Shown here: positions 36,860-46,009 of the stretch, piece after piece
How the letters are laid out: every line of letters begins with the position of its first letter
How positions within the stretch are numbered: the first letter of the stretch is position 1
NCBI GenBank assembly: GCA_030546905.1
Contig: JAUOPI010000016.1
Location: 27,629 to 91,628 of the forward strand
Direction: 5' to 3'
DNA length: 64,000 nt
DNA from: Granulosicoccaceae sp. 1_MG-2023
Lineage (GTDB): Bacteria > Pseudomonadota > Gammaproteobacteria > Granulosicoccales > Granulosicoccaceae
Translations under genes and position numbers: made by a program
Notes under the pieces: model-generated
The model's database searches: none
What the model was told of the DNA's origin: nothing
Seen by the model: only the letters and a program-made list of their open reading frames with translations

Positions 36860-37297
36860 GTGACGCGGATCGACTTCTATCACTTGCAAAGCGGGTCTGA
36901 AGAGGCCCGCCTGCATTTTGCCTGTCGTCTGGCCGAACGTGCCTGGCGTTCGCAGCTGCGGATTTACATCCACACCGGCAATGCCGAGCGCACCGCCGCC
37001 CTGGACAAACTGCTCTGGACCTTCCGGGAAGACAGCTTTCTGGCCCACCGGGTTGTCGCTCAGGATGAGGCGGCCGGCGCTGATGATCCGGTTCTGCTGG
37101 GCTTTGAAGCGGAGCCGGACGGCAGTCGGCCGGTGCTGATCCAGCTTGATCCGACACCGCAGGGACCGGTGTTTTTCAGCCGCTTCAAACGCACCCTGGA
37201 AGTGATTAACGAGGCGCCTGAGATCAAAGAAAATGCCCGCCAACGCTACCTTTTCTACAAAGACCGCGGCTACCCGCTCGAATACCACAAAATCTGA
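36860..37297 (+). CDS. holC: DNA polymerase III subunit chi
   Basis: The 145-residue product begins with a GTG two bases after pepA and reads M-T-R-I-D-F-Y-H-L. It has the chi features: A-C-R-L-A-E-R-A-W near the start, L-D-x-L-L-W-T-F and F-L-A-H-R-V. Chi links the clamp loader to SSB. The position between pepA and valS matches the E. coli order and supports the call. Confidence 0.9.
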   Translation: MTRIDFYHLQSGSEEARLHFACRLAERAWRSQLRIYIHTGNAERTAALDKLLWTFREDSFLAHRVVAQDEAAGADDPVLLGFEAEPDGSRPVLIQLDPTPQGPVFFSRFKRTLEVINEAPEIKENARQRYLFYKDRGYPLEYHKI

Positions 37298-37357
37298 GCG
37301 GCGCGCCTGCTGTTGCAGCGACTATACTCACTGCAAAACGCAACCTGCTGAACTGCT

Positions 37358-37642
37358 ATGAGCGATAACGACAACGACATTCCTGTCCTCAAAGACGTCG
37401 TCAAACCCGGCGACGAATCCATCATCCGCACCAGCCGCCTCGGCCACGAAGTGATCCGCGAAATCGAAGAACTTGAAGCCAAAACCAATACCCTGTCGCC
37501 GGCCGACCTCAGCCGCCATATCGCCATGCAGGAAGTGGACGCGCTGATCGATGAGATTGTCGAGCGCCACGCCAATGCCATGCGCGCCGAACTGAAAGAG
37601 ATCCTCTCGCGGTTGGTTGTGCGCGAGCGCCGCGGCGGCTGA
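37358..37642 (+). CDS. Small conserved-type protein between holC and valS
   Basis: The 94-residue product is acidic at the N-terminus (MSDNDNDIPVLKDVVKPGD) and helical after residue 40, ending in a basic R-E-R-R-G-G. I recall similar unnamed proteins between holC and valS in other gammaproteobacteria, but know no function. The in-frame start has no strong SD. The helical C-terminus could be an interaction surface. No signal peptide or membrane segment is seen. Confidence 0.7.
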   Translation: MSDNDNDIPVLKDVVKPGDESIIRTSRLGHEVIREIEELEAKTNTLSPADLSRHIAMQEVDALIDEIVERHANAMRAELKEILSRLVVRERRGG

Positions 37643-37683
37643 TTCGCCGGCCGCCGATTTCATGTAGAATCACGCCTTTGCAC

Positions 37684-37722
37684 GGCCGGCCCGTGCCCGC
37701 GGCAGCAGCCGGCGGGCCGGCC
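37684..37722. promoter_or_regulatory. GC-rich inverted repeat in the valS leader
   Basis: GGCCGGCCCG (37684-37693) and CGGGCCGGCC (37713-37722) are perfect complements with a 19-base spacer, followed 10 bases later by TTTT. It lies 42 bases before the valS ATG. It could be a leader hairpin or weak attenuator; it has no T-box features. A TAGAAT at 37665-37670 just upstream is a possible -10. Confidence 0.45.
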
Positions 37723-37764
37723 GGCTGACCCGTTTTACCGTACAAATTCACATTACCCGAGCCC

Positions 37765-40566
37765 ATGGAAAAGACATACGATCCGCACAAGATTGAATCA
37801 CGCTGGTACGAAACCTGGGAAAATGCCGGCTACTTCAGCCCGGCCGGCGGCGATGAGCCGTACTGCATTATGATCCCGCCGCCCAACGTCACCGGCACCT
37901 TGCACATGGGCCACGCATTTCAGAACACCGTGATCGACACCCTGATCCGCTTTCACCGGATGAAGGGCTGTAACACGCTCTGGCAGCCCGGTACGGACCA
38001 CGCCGGTATCGCCACACAGATGGTGGTAGAACGCCAGCTCGACGCCGCCGGCCAGACCCGTCATGACCTGGGCCGGGAAAAATTCATCGAGCGCGTCTGG
38101 CAATGGAAGGAAGAATCCGGCGGCACCATTACCCGCCAGTTGCGCCGCCTCGGCGCCTCGGCAGACTGGTCGCGGGAACGCTTTACCATGGACCAAGGTC
38201 TGTCCGATGCGGTGCAGGAAGTCTTTATCAAGCTCTACGACGAAGGCATTATCTACCGCGGCAACCGCCTGGTTAACTGGGACCCTGTCCTGCACACCGC
38301 GCTGTCCGATCTTGAGGTGCTCAGCGAAGAAGAAGACGGCCATCTCTGGCACCTGCGCTACCCGCTGGCCGACGGCGGTCATCTGGTGGTGGCCACGACC
38401 CGTCCGGAAACCATGCTCGGCGATACCGCGGTGGCGGTTCACCCTGAGGATGAGCGCTACAAACACCTGATCGGCTCGACCATCACGCTGCCGATTGTGG
38501 GGCGTGAAATCCCGGTTGTGGGCGATGAATATGTAGATCCGGAGTTCGGCTCCGGCTGCGTGAAAATCACCCCGGCACACGATTTCAATGACTACGAGGT
38601 CGGCAAACGCCACAACCTCGAGATGATCAATATCTTCACCCGCGACGCTGCCATTAACGACAATGCGCCGGAACGCTTCCGCGGTATGGACCGCTTCGAG
38701 GCACGCAAGGCGATTATTGCCGAATTCGACGAGCTGGGCCTGCTGGAGAAAATCGACAAGCACAAACTCAAGGTGCCGCGCGGCGACCGCTCCGGTACCG
38801 TGGTCGAGCCCTATCTGACCGATCAGTGGTATGTGGATCTTACCCGCGACACCCTGCCGGACGGCCGCCCCGGCGGCAAACAGCTGATTACCGATCCGGC
38901 CATCAACGCCGTGCGCTCAGGCAATATCCGCTTTGTGCCGGAAAACTGGGACCGCACCTACTACCAGTGGCTGGAGAATATTCAGGACTGGTGTATCAGC
39001 CGTCAGCTCTGGTGGGGCCACCGGATTCCGGCCTGGTATGACGATGCGGGCAATATCTACGTCGGCACGGACGAAGCGGCCGTACGCGCGAAATACAATC
39101 TCGCTGACGATCTGTCGCTGCGTCAGGACGAAGACGTGCTGGACACCTGGTTCTCCTCTGCCCTGTGGCCGTTTTCCACTCTTGGCTGGCCGCAGCAAAC
39201 CCCGCAACTGGAGACCTTTTACCCGACCTCGGTGCTGGTTACCGGTTTTGACATTATCTTCTTCTGGGTCGCGCGGATGATCATGTTCGGCGTCAAATTC
39301 ATGGACGGCGAAGTGCCCTTCCGCGAGGTCTATATCCACGGTCTGGTGCGCGACGGCAGCGGCCAGAAGATGTCCAAATCCAAAGGCAATGTGCTGGACC
39401 CGCTGGACATTATTGACGGTATCACGCTGGACGAATTGCTGACCAAACGCACCAGCAATATGATGCAGCAGCATCTGGCCGATAAGATCGCCAAACAGAC
39501 CAAAAAGGAATTCCCCGACGGCATTCCCAGCTTCGGCACCGACGCGCTGCGCTTTACCTTTGCCTCACTGGCCTCCACCGGCCGCGATGTGCGCTTTGAT
39601 CTCAAACGCGTCGAGGGTTACCGCAATTTCTGCAACAAGATCTGGAACGCCAGCCGCTTTGTGCTGATGAATATCGAAGGCCACGAAGCGTCCCTGCAGA
39701 ACGGCGAGCGCGAACTCAGTCTGGCCGACCGCTGGATTATCAGCGAGCTCAATACACTGGCACGCACGGTCTCTGAGGACATCGGCAAATACCGTTTTGA
39801 CCTGGCCGCGCAGGCGCTTTACGAGTTTACCTGGAACAACTACTGCGACTGGTATCTGGAACTGTGCAAGCCGGTACTGAACGGCGACGCAGACGAAAAA
39901 CTCAAGGCCGGCACGCGCCATACGCTGGTGACCGTCTTCGAAAAGCTTCTGCGCCTGATGCACCCGCTGATGCCGTTTATCACCGAAGAGCTTTGGCAGC
40001 AGTACGGCCCGCTGGCCGGCGCCGAAGGGAAAACCATCATGTTGCAGTCCTTGCCGCAATACAGCGATGCGCAACACGATGCCGAGGCCGAAGACCAGAT
40101 CGCCTGGGTGAAGCAGTTTATTATGGGCATCCGCAAAATCCGCTCCGAGATGGATATAGCGCCCGGCAAGCCCTTGCCGGTGTTGTTGGAAAACGCCTCG
40201 GCTGATGATCAGGCACGCCTCGCAACACACGAAGTGCTGCTTAAGTCGCTTGCGCGTATCGAGTCGATTACCGTGCTTGGTGAGGGCGAAACGCCGCCCG
40301 AGTCCGCCACGGCGCTGGTCGGCGATCTGAAACTGCTGATCCCGCTGGCCGGCCTGATCGACAAGGATGCCGAGCTGGCCCGTCTGGATAAAGAGCTCGG
40401 TCGTCTGCAAGGCGAAATCAGGCGTTTGTCAGGCAAGCTGGGCAATGAGAACTTTGTCTCCCGCGCGCCGGCAGAAGTGGTCGAGAAAGAACGCGAAAAA
40501 CTGCGTGATGCGCAAAGCGCCGAAAAACATCTCGGTGAGCAGCGCGCCAAAATCGCCGCAATGTAA
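37765..40566 (+). CDS. valS: Valyl-tRNA synthetase
   Basis: The 933-residue class I synthetase carries HMGH at residues 47-50 and KMSKS at 535-539, the ATP-binding signatures. The CP1 editing domain follows the first half of the Rossmann fold ([15 protein letters not shown]). The C-terminal coiled-coil arm is clear ([19 protein letters not shown], then [12 protein letters not shown]). It charges tRNA-Val and hydrolyses Thr-tRNA. Full length with no defects seen. Confidence 0.97.
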   Translation: MEKTYDPHKIESRWYETWENAGYFSPAGGDEPYCIMIPPPNVTGTLHMGHAFQNTVIDTLIRFHRMKGCNTLWQPGTDHAGIATQMVVERQLDAAGQTRHDLGREKFIERVWQWKEESGGTITRQLRRLGASADWSRERFTMDQGLSDAVQEVFIKLYDEGIIYRGNRLVNWDPVLHTALSDLEVLSEEEDGHLWHLRYPLADGGHLVVATTRPETMLGDTAVAVHPEDERYKHLIGSTITLPIVGREIPVVGDEYVDPEFGSGCVKITPAHDFNDYEVGKRHNLEMINIFTRDAAINDNAPERFRGMDRFEARKAIIAEFDELGLLEKIDKHKLKVPRGDRSGTVVEPYLTDQWYVDLTRDTLPDGRPGGKQLITDPAINAVRSGNIRFVPENWDRTYYQWLENIQDWCISRQLWWGHRIPAWYDDAGNIYVGTDEAAVRAKYNLADDLSLRQDEDVLDTWFSSALWPFSTLGWPQQTPQLETFYPTSVLVTGFDIIFFWVARMIMFGVKFMDGEVPFREVYIHGLVRDGSGQKMSKSKGNVLDPLDIIDGITLDELLTKRTSNMMQQHLADKIAKQTKKEFPDGIPSFGTDALRFTFASLASTGRDVRFDLKRVEGYRNFCNKIWNASRFVLMNIEGHEASLQNGERELSLADRWIISELNTLARTVSEDIGKYRFDLAAQALYEFTWNNYCDWYLELCKPVLNGDADEKLKAGTRHTLVTVFEKLLRLMHPLMPFITEELWQQYGPLAGAEGKTIMLQSLPQYSDAQHDAEAEDQIAWVKQFIMGIRKIRSEMDIAPGKPLPVLLENASADDQARLATHEVLLKSLARIESITVLGEGETPPESATALVGDLKLLIPLAGLIDKDAELARLDKELGRLQGEIRRLSGKLGNENFVSRAPAEVVEKEREKLRDAQSAEKHLGEQRAKIAAM

Positions 40567-40586
40567 TCACGCTTTCAGTCCCCAAT

Positions 40587-40620
40587 GCGCGGCGGCCATC
40601 ACGGTCGCCGCGTGCGTTTT
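40587..40620 (+). terminator. Probable terminator after valS
   Basis: GCGCGGCGGCC and GGTCGCCGCGT pair across an ATCAC loop with about two imperfect positions, followed by GCGTTTT. The next gene has its own SD right after, so partial readthrough is possible. Confidence 0.45.
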
Positions 40621-40636
40621 ATCAGGAGAAAACGGC

Positions 40637-41410
40637 ATGTCGCATCCCTACGCGGCTGAACTCGCCCTCGCCCACCGGCTCGCCGATGCGGCGCGTCAGG
40701 TTTCCACGGGCTATTTCCGGCAAACCCTGGCAATTGACAGCAAACAGGACGACTCGCCGGTGACGCGCGCTGACCGCGAGACCGAAGCCCTGATCCGCGA
40801 AGCGATCGCCACGACTTTTCCGGCTGACGGTTTTTTCGGCGAGGAAACCGGTAAAAGCCTGAGTGATGCGCAACGGCAATGGATTATCGACCCGATCGAC
40901 GGCACCGGCAGTTATGTCTGCGGCGTCCCGTTGTTCAGCACGCTGATCGCGCTGCTCGACGAGGGCAAGCCGGTGCTGGGGCTGATTGATATGCCGGCGC
41001 TGGATGAGCGTTGGAGCGCGGTTAGCGGGGAGACAGCACGCTATGGCGATGCGCCCTGCCGCACCAGTGACTGCGCGGTGCTGTCGGATGCGCGTATGGC
41101 AAGCACGACCCCGCTGATGTTCAGCAGCGCTGAACTACAACAGCTGAGCGCGCTGGAAAAGGCGGTCAAGGTGCGTCGCTACGGTACTGACGGTTACGGC
41201 TATGCCCTGCTGGCCAGCGGGCATCTGGATCTGGTGGTGGAATCGGATCTGAAGCCCTACGATTACATGGCGCATGTGGCGATTATTGAAGCCGCCGGCG
41301 GTGTTATCAGTGATTGGCAGGGGCGCCCGCTGGATTTAAACAGCGGTCCGCAGGTGCTGGCCGCCGCCAACCCGGCGCTGCACAAGGCCGCGCTTGCACT
41401 GCTGCAATAA
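40637..41410 (+). CDS. Inositol monophosphatase family protein, histidinol-phosphatase-like
   Basis: The 257-residue protein starts at an ATG with AGGAGAA upstream. It has the lithium-sensitive phosphatase metal motifs: GEETG (metal-binding Glu), DPIDGTGSY and a late K-P-Y-D-Y-M-A-H in place of the usual W-D-x-A-A. The last form, and the length, resemble the HisN-type histidinol-phosphatases more than SuhB. The longer frame back to 40367 overlaps valS and was rejected. It is convergent with puuA. Substrate specificity is inferred only. Confidence 0.78.
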   Translation: MSHPYAAELALAHRLADAARQVSTGYFRQTLAIDSKQDDSPVTRADRETEALIREAIATTFPADGFFGEETGKSLSDAQRQWIIDPIDGTGSYVCGVPLFSTLIALLDEGKPVLGLIDMPALDERWSAVSGETARYGDAPCRTSDCAVLSDARMASTTPLMFSSAELQQLSALEKAVKVRRYGTDGYGYALLASGHLDLVVESDLKPYDYMAHVAIIEAAGGVISDWQGRPLDLNSGPQVLAAANPALHKAALALLQ

Positions 41411-41424
41411 GGACGAGCTGCGCC

Positions 41425-42759
41425 TTATACATTCAGCAGCAAATGTTCGCGTTCCCATGAGCTGATGACGGCGAAAAAGGTTTCGTATTCTTTTTCTTTG
41501 ACCGCGATATAGGCATCGACAAAGCGCTCACCCATTAGCTCCACCAACTCCGGACATTGCTTGAGTAATGCCACGGATTGCTCCGGGCTGCGCGGCAGTC
41601 CGAAGGGCAAGTCGTAAGCCGTCCCTTCCAGTGGTGCTGTCGGCGTGAGTTTCTGTTTGATGCCCAGATAGCCACAGGCCAGGGCAGCGGCAAAGGCGAT
41701 ATAAGGATTGGTATCCGCGCCGGCAACACGGTTTTCGACACGGGTGTTTTTCTGGTCACAAATCGGCACCCGTAATCCGGCGGTCCGGTTATCGTAGCCC
41801 CACTGCATATTGATCGGCGCCGATTCTTCACGGGCGATGCGCCGGTATGAGTTAACATTCGGTGCCAGAAACAACATGGCGGCCGGCATATACTTTTGCA
41901 TGCCGGCGATAAAGTTCAAAAAGCGCGGATTAGGCAGCTCACGGCTACCGCCGGCGAAGATATTGTTGCCGTCCTGATCGTTGACGCTGATATGCATATG
42001 CATGGCACTGCCCGGCTCATGCTGCATGGGCTTGGCCATAAAGGTGGCGAAAATATTATGCCGCAGCGCCGCTTCCCGCACGGTACGCTTGAACACAAAC
42101 ACCTGATCGGCCAACGACATGGCATTGCCATGCTGGAAATTAAATTCCATTTGCGCCGCACCGGATTCGTGTATGAGCGTGTCCACTGACAGTTCCTGCA
42201 TATCGCAGTAGTCGTAGATGTCTTCGAACAGCGGATCAAACTCATTGACCGCGTCGATACTGTAGGACTGCCGTGCCGTCTCGGCGCGGCCCGAGCGGCC
42301 CACCGGCGGCTCCAGAGGATAATCGGGGTCGGTGTTGCTTTTTACCAGATAAAACTCCAACTCCGGGGCGATAATCGGTTCCCAGCCCCGGTCGCTGTAG
42401 AGTTTGAGTATGCGTTTGAGCAGATTGCGCGGCGACAGCGAGACCGGTTCGCCGCGCTGATCATAGCAATCGTGGATAATCAGTGCGGTCGGCTCCGACG
42501 CCCAGGGTACCAGTCTTGCGGTGCTGAAATCGGGTTTGAGCACCATGTCAATCTCGGCCGGATCAATCGTGCTGATGTCATCAGGCCAGTCGCCGGTTAC
42601 CGTGGTGACAAAAATCCCCTCGGGCAGACGCATGCCGCTTTCCGTGCAGAATTTGCTGGCCGGAACGATCTTACCGCGGGCGTTACCGGTCATATCCGGG
42701 ATCAGGCATTCCACCTCGGTAATGCGCTGCTCTTTAATCCATTCAAACAGTTCCTGCAT
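41425..42759 (-). CDS. puuA: Glutamine synthetase family, gamma-glutamylpolyamine synthetase-like
   Basis: This 444-residue protein starts at the ATG at 42759 with GGAGG upstream. Catalytic glutamine synthetase motifs are present (EFNFQHG, M-H-M-H-I-S-V-N and N-S-Y-R-R), while the length and sequence style match the PuuA/GlnA3 branch that glutamylates putrescine or related amines. Coupling to a PuuD hydrolase supports this over an ammonium-assimilating role. The start lies 17 bases inside puuD. Confidence 0.85.
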   Translation of the reverse strand: MQELFEWIKEQRITEVECLIPDMTGNARGKIVPASKFCTESGMRLPEGIFVTTVTGDWPDDISTIDPAEIDMVLKPDFSTARLVPWASEPTALIIHDCYDQRGEPVSLSPRNLLKRILKLYSDRGWEPIIAPELEFYLVKSNTDPDYPLEPPVGRSGRAETARQSYSIDAVNEFDPLFEDIYDYCDMQELSVDTLIHESGAAQMEFNFQHGNAMSLADQVFVFKRTVREAALRHNIFATFMAKPMQHEPGSAMHMHISVNDQDGNNIFAGGSRELPNPRFLNFIAGMQKYMPAAMLFLAPNVNSYRRIAREESAPINMQWGYDNRTAGLRVPICDQKNTRVENRVAGADTNPYIAFAAALACGYLGIKQKLTPTAPLEGTAYDLPFGLPRSPEQSVALLKQCPELVELMGERFVDAYIAVKEKEYETFFAVISSWEREHLLLNV

Positions 42760-43522
42760 AACGCCTCCGCGCATAGTGGCGACAGGCGTCGCCGAAAAGC
42801 TCAAATATCCGCACATTCAATGGTGACAAAGCGGTGTTGAATTCCGGGTGCCACTGTATGCCCAATAAAAAGCCACCCTCTTTCAGGGTAAAGGCCTCAA
42901 TCAGCTGATCCGGTGCAAAAGCTTCGGCCTGCAGCGGCGGTGCGAGGGTTTTTACGCCCTGCCCGTGCAGCGAGTTGACCTGCCAGTTCAGCTGCCTGCT
43001 TTCACTGGCAAGCAAACCGCCGCTGACAAGCTGCACTTCATGCGCCGGCGCAAACAGTACGTCAAGATCTTCGCCGGGCGGCTCGCGATGGTCGAGCAGG
43101 CCGTCGACCTCGGCCACGCGTTGATGCAATTCACCGCCGAGCGCCACATTCAACTCCTGGGCGCCACGGCAAATCCCGAACAGCGGCACGCCCCGGGCCA
43201 CCGCGCAACGGATCAGCGCCATGGCGCTCCTGTCCCGGTCCGGATCGCGCGGGTCGCTGTCATCGACCGGCGCCTGGCCATACCAGTGCGGTTCGATATT
43301 GCTGACGCTGCCGGGTAAAAGTATGCCGTCCAGCCGGTCGATCAGGTTATCGCTTGTATCCTGTTCGCGCAGCGCCGGTATGCCCAGTGCTGAGACGCCG
43401 GCATGGCGGTCCAGTGCGATCAGATACTTCTCGGCTATGGCATACGACCAGAGAGGCCCGACAAGCTTGTGGCAGGCCAGCACACCCACCACCGGGCGTT
43501 GATTCGCATCGGCACGGCTCAT
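42743..43522 (-). CDS. puuD: Gamma-glutamyl-gamma-aminobutyrate hydrolase PuuD-like
   Basis: The 259-residue class I glutamine amidotransferase-like protein has the nucleophile elbow GICRGAQELNVALGG (C118), and a late G-I-Q-W-H-P-E-F-N with the His-Glu of the triad. PuuD frees GABA from its glutamyl conjugate in putrescine breakdown. It overlaps puuA at its 3' end and the M48 gene at its start by ATGA, so the three genes form one unit. The other puu genes (puuB, puuC) are not in the window. Confidence 0.85.
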   Translation of the reverse strand: MSRADANQRPVVGVLACHKLVGPLWSYAIAEKYLIALDRHAGVSALGIPALREQDTSDNLIDRLDGILLPGSVSNIEPHWYGQAPVDDSDPRDPDRDRSAMALIRCAVARGVPLFGICRGAQELNVALGGELHQRVAEVDGLLDHREPPGEDLDVLFAPAHEVQLVSGGLLASESRQLNWQVNSLHGQGVKTLAPPLQAEAFAPDQLIEAFTLKEGGFLLGIQWHPEFNTALSPLNVRIFELFGDACRHYARRRYAGTV

Positions 43523-44319
43523 GCGCGGCAGTCCGGGCGGCGCCCGGCAGCGCGGGCTTTTTCACGCAGTTCCATGGCGCCGGGAATCTCTGCGCTGAGG
43601 TTTTCAATACGCCGTTCATTGGACGGGTGTGTGGAGAGGAATTCCGGCGTACCGCCGCTGCCCGCTGCCGCCATGTTCTGCCACAGCGGCACACTCTCAC
43701 GCGGGTCAAAGCCCGCCTTGGCCATCAGATCCAGACCGACAATATCAGCCTCGGTTTCCTGCGAGCGGCCATAAGGCAGCAACAGACCGACCTGCGCCCC
43801 CACACCGAGCAGGCCGAGTAGCTGGCGTTTGTTGGGGTCATCAATTGTGGCCACACCGATGATCGTTGCCAGTGCCAGGCCGGCCTGCGTGGCATAGGTG
43901 GCTGAGACCCGCGCGTTACCATGATCGGCCAGCACATGAGCCACCTCATGGCCAATCACGGTGGCCAGCTGATCCTGGTTTTCTGCGACTTCGAGCAGAC
44001 CGGTGTAGACACCGATCTTGCCGCCGGGCAAGGCAAAGGCATTGACCTGTTCGTCCTCAAAGACCGTGACTTCCCAGCTGGTTTGCGAATCCAGGGCACT
44101 GGTAATGGCATTGGCCACACAGTTCACATAGCCGGAAACGACCGGGTCAGAGCTTGCCGGCGTGCTTTGCTTCATTTCGGCATAGGCCGAAACACCCATT
44201 TCAGCCATTTGCGAATCCGGGAACAGCTTTAGTTGGTGTTGACCTGTCGGGGAGACAGCGCAGGCATACAGGCCGGTGACGGCAAGTGTCGCCAGCAATG
44301 CGGGACGCGTTTTCAGCAT
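43519..44319 (-). CDS. M48 family metalloprotease, lipoprotein
   Basis: The 266-residue protein has a signal peptide ending VTGLYAC (C20). The zinc motif HEVAH is at residues 124-128, the third ligand E in QETEADIVGLDLM follows, and a late H-P-S-N-E-R-R motif is typical of the LoiP/BepA-like M48 group. Such enzymes degrade or sort misfolded outer-membrane proteins. It is the first gene of a unit with puuD and puuA, joined by ATGA, although no functional link to polyamines is evident. Confidence 0.9.
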   Translation of the reverse strand: MLKTRPALLATLAVTGLYACAVSPTGQHQLKLFPDSQMAEMGVSAYAEMKQSTPASSDPVVSGYVNCVANAITSALDSQTSWEVTVFEDEQVNAFALPGGKIGVYTGLLEVAENQDQLATVIGHEVAHVLADHGNARVSATYATQAGLALATIIGVATIDDPNKRQLLGLLGVGAQVGLLLPYGRSQETEADIVGLDLMAKAGFDPRESVPLWQNMAAAGSGGTPEFLSTHPSNERRIENLSAEIPGAMELREKARAAGRRPDCRA

Positions 44320-44424
44320 GGAAAAACAGAACCTTGATTCCGATCGATACCAAGGAGTTTAAGTGGCAGACAATTAAACGCAAGTGCGCTGGGGCACTGC
44401 AGCAATCGTTTTTTGCCCCGGGCA

Positions 44425-44458
44425 TAAAAAAAGCCGCAGTGGTGGCTGCGGCTTTTTC
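44425..44458 (-). terminator. Rho-independent terminator of galU
   Basis: AGCCGCAG and CTGCGGCT (44432-44439 and 44446-44453) form a perfect 8-bp stem with A-run and T-run on the two sides. It ends galU on the minus strand. Confidence 0.92.
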
Positions 44459-44474
44459 GGCTGAAGCGGAACGC

Positions 44475-45347
44475 TCAGATATCCAGCGATTTAAGATAGG
44501 CGCGGAAATCCTCGCCGACCTCTTCATGCTGCAGAGCCAGCTCGACCTGTGCTTCGAGATAACCGAGCTTGCTGCCGCAGTCGAAACGCTTGCCTTCAAA
44601 GTTATAAGCCAGCACGCGCTGTTCTGACAACAAACGGGAAATACCGTCGGTCAGCTGGATCTCACCACCGGCGCCACGACCGGTTGTTTCCAGAATGGAG
44701 AAAATCCGCGGCGTCAGAATATAGCGGCCGACAACCGCAACGTTGCTCGGCGCTTCGCCCGGTGCGGGCTTTTCAACCATTTCGGAAATTTCCATCAGGC
44801 CGGCGCTGACTTCTTTTCCGCCGACCACGCCGTAAGCGCTGAGCTCGCTGTCAGGCACTTCCATGGAGCCGAGTACCGAACAATGCTGATAGTTGTAAAC
44901 ATCGACCATCTGCGACAGGCAGGTGCGGTCATGGGAGGCGATCAGGTCATCGGCCAGCAGCACGGCAAACGGCTCGTCACCGACGATATGCTTGGCGCAC
45001 AATACCGCATGTCCCAGCCCCAGTGCTTCGGACTGGCGGATAAACACGCAGTCAACATGAGACGGCAGAATACGGCGCACCATCTCCAGCATCTTGGTTT
45101 TCTGTTTGATTTCCAGCTCGCGCTCCAGCTCGTACGCTTTATCGAAGTGATCTTCGATTGATCGTTTATTACGTCCGGTAACAAAGATCAGCGTGTCCAC
45201 GCCCGCGTCAACAGCTTCTTCTGCGGCGTACTGGATCAGCGGCTTATCCACGACAGGCAGCATTTCCTTGGGGTTGGCTTTTGTCGCCGGCAGAAACCGG
45301 GTGCCCATACCCGCGACGGGGAAGACGGCCTTTCTGATGGATTTCAT
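44475..45347 (-). CDS. galU: UTP-glucose-1-phosphate uridylyltransferase
   Basis: This 290-residue nucleotidyltransferase makes UDP-glucose for LPS, capsule and osmolytes. The nucleotide loop [18 protein letters not shown] is at residues 13-30, followed by the VDKPLIQYA segment and other GalU motifs. The start has a clear AGGAG; a 10-bp palindrome GTTAGCTAAC (45358-45367) lies immediately upstream of that SD. It is divergent from fdxA. Confidence 0.95.
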   Translation of the reverse strand: MKSIRKAVFPVAGMGTRFLPATKANPKEMLPVVDKPLIQYAAEEAVDAGVDTLIFVTGRNKRSIEDHFDKAYELERELEIKQKTKMLEMVRRILPSHVDCVFIRQSEALGLGHAVLCAKHIVGDEPFAVLLADDLIASHDRTCLSQMVDVYNYQHCSVLGSMEVPDSELSAYGVVGGKEVSAGLMEISEMVEKPAPGEAPSNVAVVGRYILTPRIFSILETTGRGAGGEIQLTDGISRLLSEQRVLAYNFEGKRFDCGSKLGYLEAQVELALQHEEVGEDFRAYLKSLDI

Positions 45348-45450
45348 AAATTCTCCTGTTAGCTAACTGGTAAGCGTGGTGACTCAGGTCCGCGGTCAAT
45401 ACTGACTCAGCGAAGCTGCTTCCGGCCACGCCGCAACGCGTTGATTCGTA

Positions 45451-45479
45451 ACATATCCCGTGTATCGACAGGCAACAAT
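45451..45479 (-). promoter_or_regulatory. Candidate galU promoter
   Basis: On the minus strand TTGTTG (45479-45474), a 17-bp spacer and TATGTT (45456-45451) fit a moderate sigma70 promoter about 100 bases before the galU start. The -35 match is only fair. Confidence 0.4.
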
Positions 45480-45513
45480 TACACCTTAACCACAAAAAAC
45501 AACCAAAGCCGGC

Positions 45514-45538
45514 GAAGGAAAAACGTTTTTTGTCCTTC
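45514..45538. promoter_or_regulatory. Inverted repeat upstream of fdxA
   Basis: GAAGGA and TCCTTC at the ends, with a central AAAAACGTTTTT, make a stem of about nine pairs with one mismatch. It sits 67 bases before the fdxA ATG, near where a promoter is expected (TAGACT at 45559-45564 is a possible -10). It may be an operator or a transcript hairpin. Confidence 0.35.
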
Positions 45539-45604
45539 CACAGGCGGGTGGCGTCACCTAGACTACCCCGCTAACACACTAAATCACATAACAGTGGAGA
45601 GAAA

Positions 45605-45928
45605 ATGACTTTTGTGGTTTTGGATAACTGTATCCGTTGCAAATATACCGACTGCGTTGAGGTCTGCCCGGTAGATTGCTTTCATGAAGGGCCGAATTTC
45701 CTGGTGATTGACCCGGATGAGTGCATCGACTGCGCACTTTGTGAGCCTGAATGCCCGGCTGAAGCGATTCTGTCCGAGGATGATGTACCGCCGGATCAGG
45801 AGCAGTTTATCGCGCTTAATGCCGAATTGTCGCGCAGCTGGCCGGTGATTTCGGAACAGAAAGAGCCGCTGCCTGAAGCGCCCGAATGGGACGGCGTGCC
45901 GGACAAGCTGCAGTATCTGGAGCGTTAG
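45605..45928 (+). CDS. fdxA: 7Fe-8S type ferredoxin FdxA
   Basis: The 107-residue protein is a bacterial seven-iron ferredoxin: cysteines at 9, 12, 17, 21, 25 and then 40, 43, 46 and 50 give the [3Fe-4S] and [4Fe-4S] sites, with the sequence order [14 protein letters not shown], then [13 protein letters not shown] and [16 protein letters not shown]. The C-terminal roughly 50-residue extension is usual for FdxA of Azotobacter type. GGAGAG precedes the ATG. It is a single gene. Confidence 0.95.
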   Translation: MTFVVLDNCIRCKYTDCVEVCPVDCFHEGPNFLVIDPDECIDCALCEPECPAEAILSEDDVPPDQEQFIALNAELSRSWPVISEQKEPLPEAPEWDGVPDKLQYLER

Positions 45929-45936
45929 CCAGGCCT

Positions 45937-45997
45937 GCCCGCTAAACCGCTGTGATGTGTCAGCGGCCGGCGCTTGCGGCCGCCGCACATCACGGGC
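45937..45997. terminator. Large stem-loop between fdxA and dnaB
   Basis: GTGATGTG/CACATCAC (45952-45959, 45986-45993) and an inner GCGGCCG/CGGCCGC (45963-45969, 45977-45983) make a strong nested hairpin; GCCC/GGGC extend it outward. There is no T-run, so rho-independent termination of either convergent gene is uncertain. Confidence 0.5.
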
Positions 45998-46009
45998 GTA
46001 CGGCTGCGC

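Noticed and set aside
35814..37157. 447-codon open frame on the minus strand opposite pepA and holC
   Set aside because: pepA and holC are certain; the antisense product has no recognisable domain.
37684..37722. T-box riboswitch before valS
   Set aside because: No T-box sequence, specifier loop or antiterminator is seen, and T-boxes are not expected in gammaproteobacteria.
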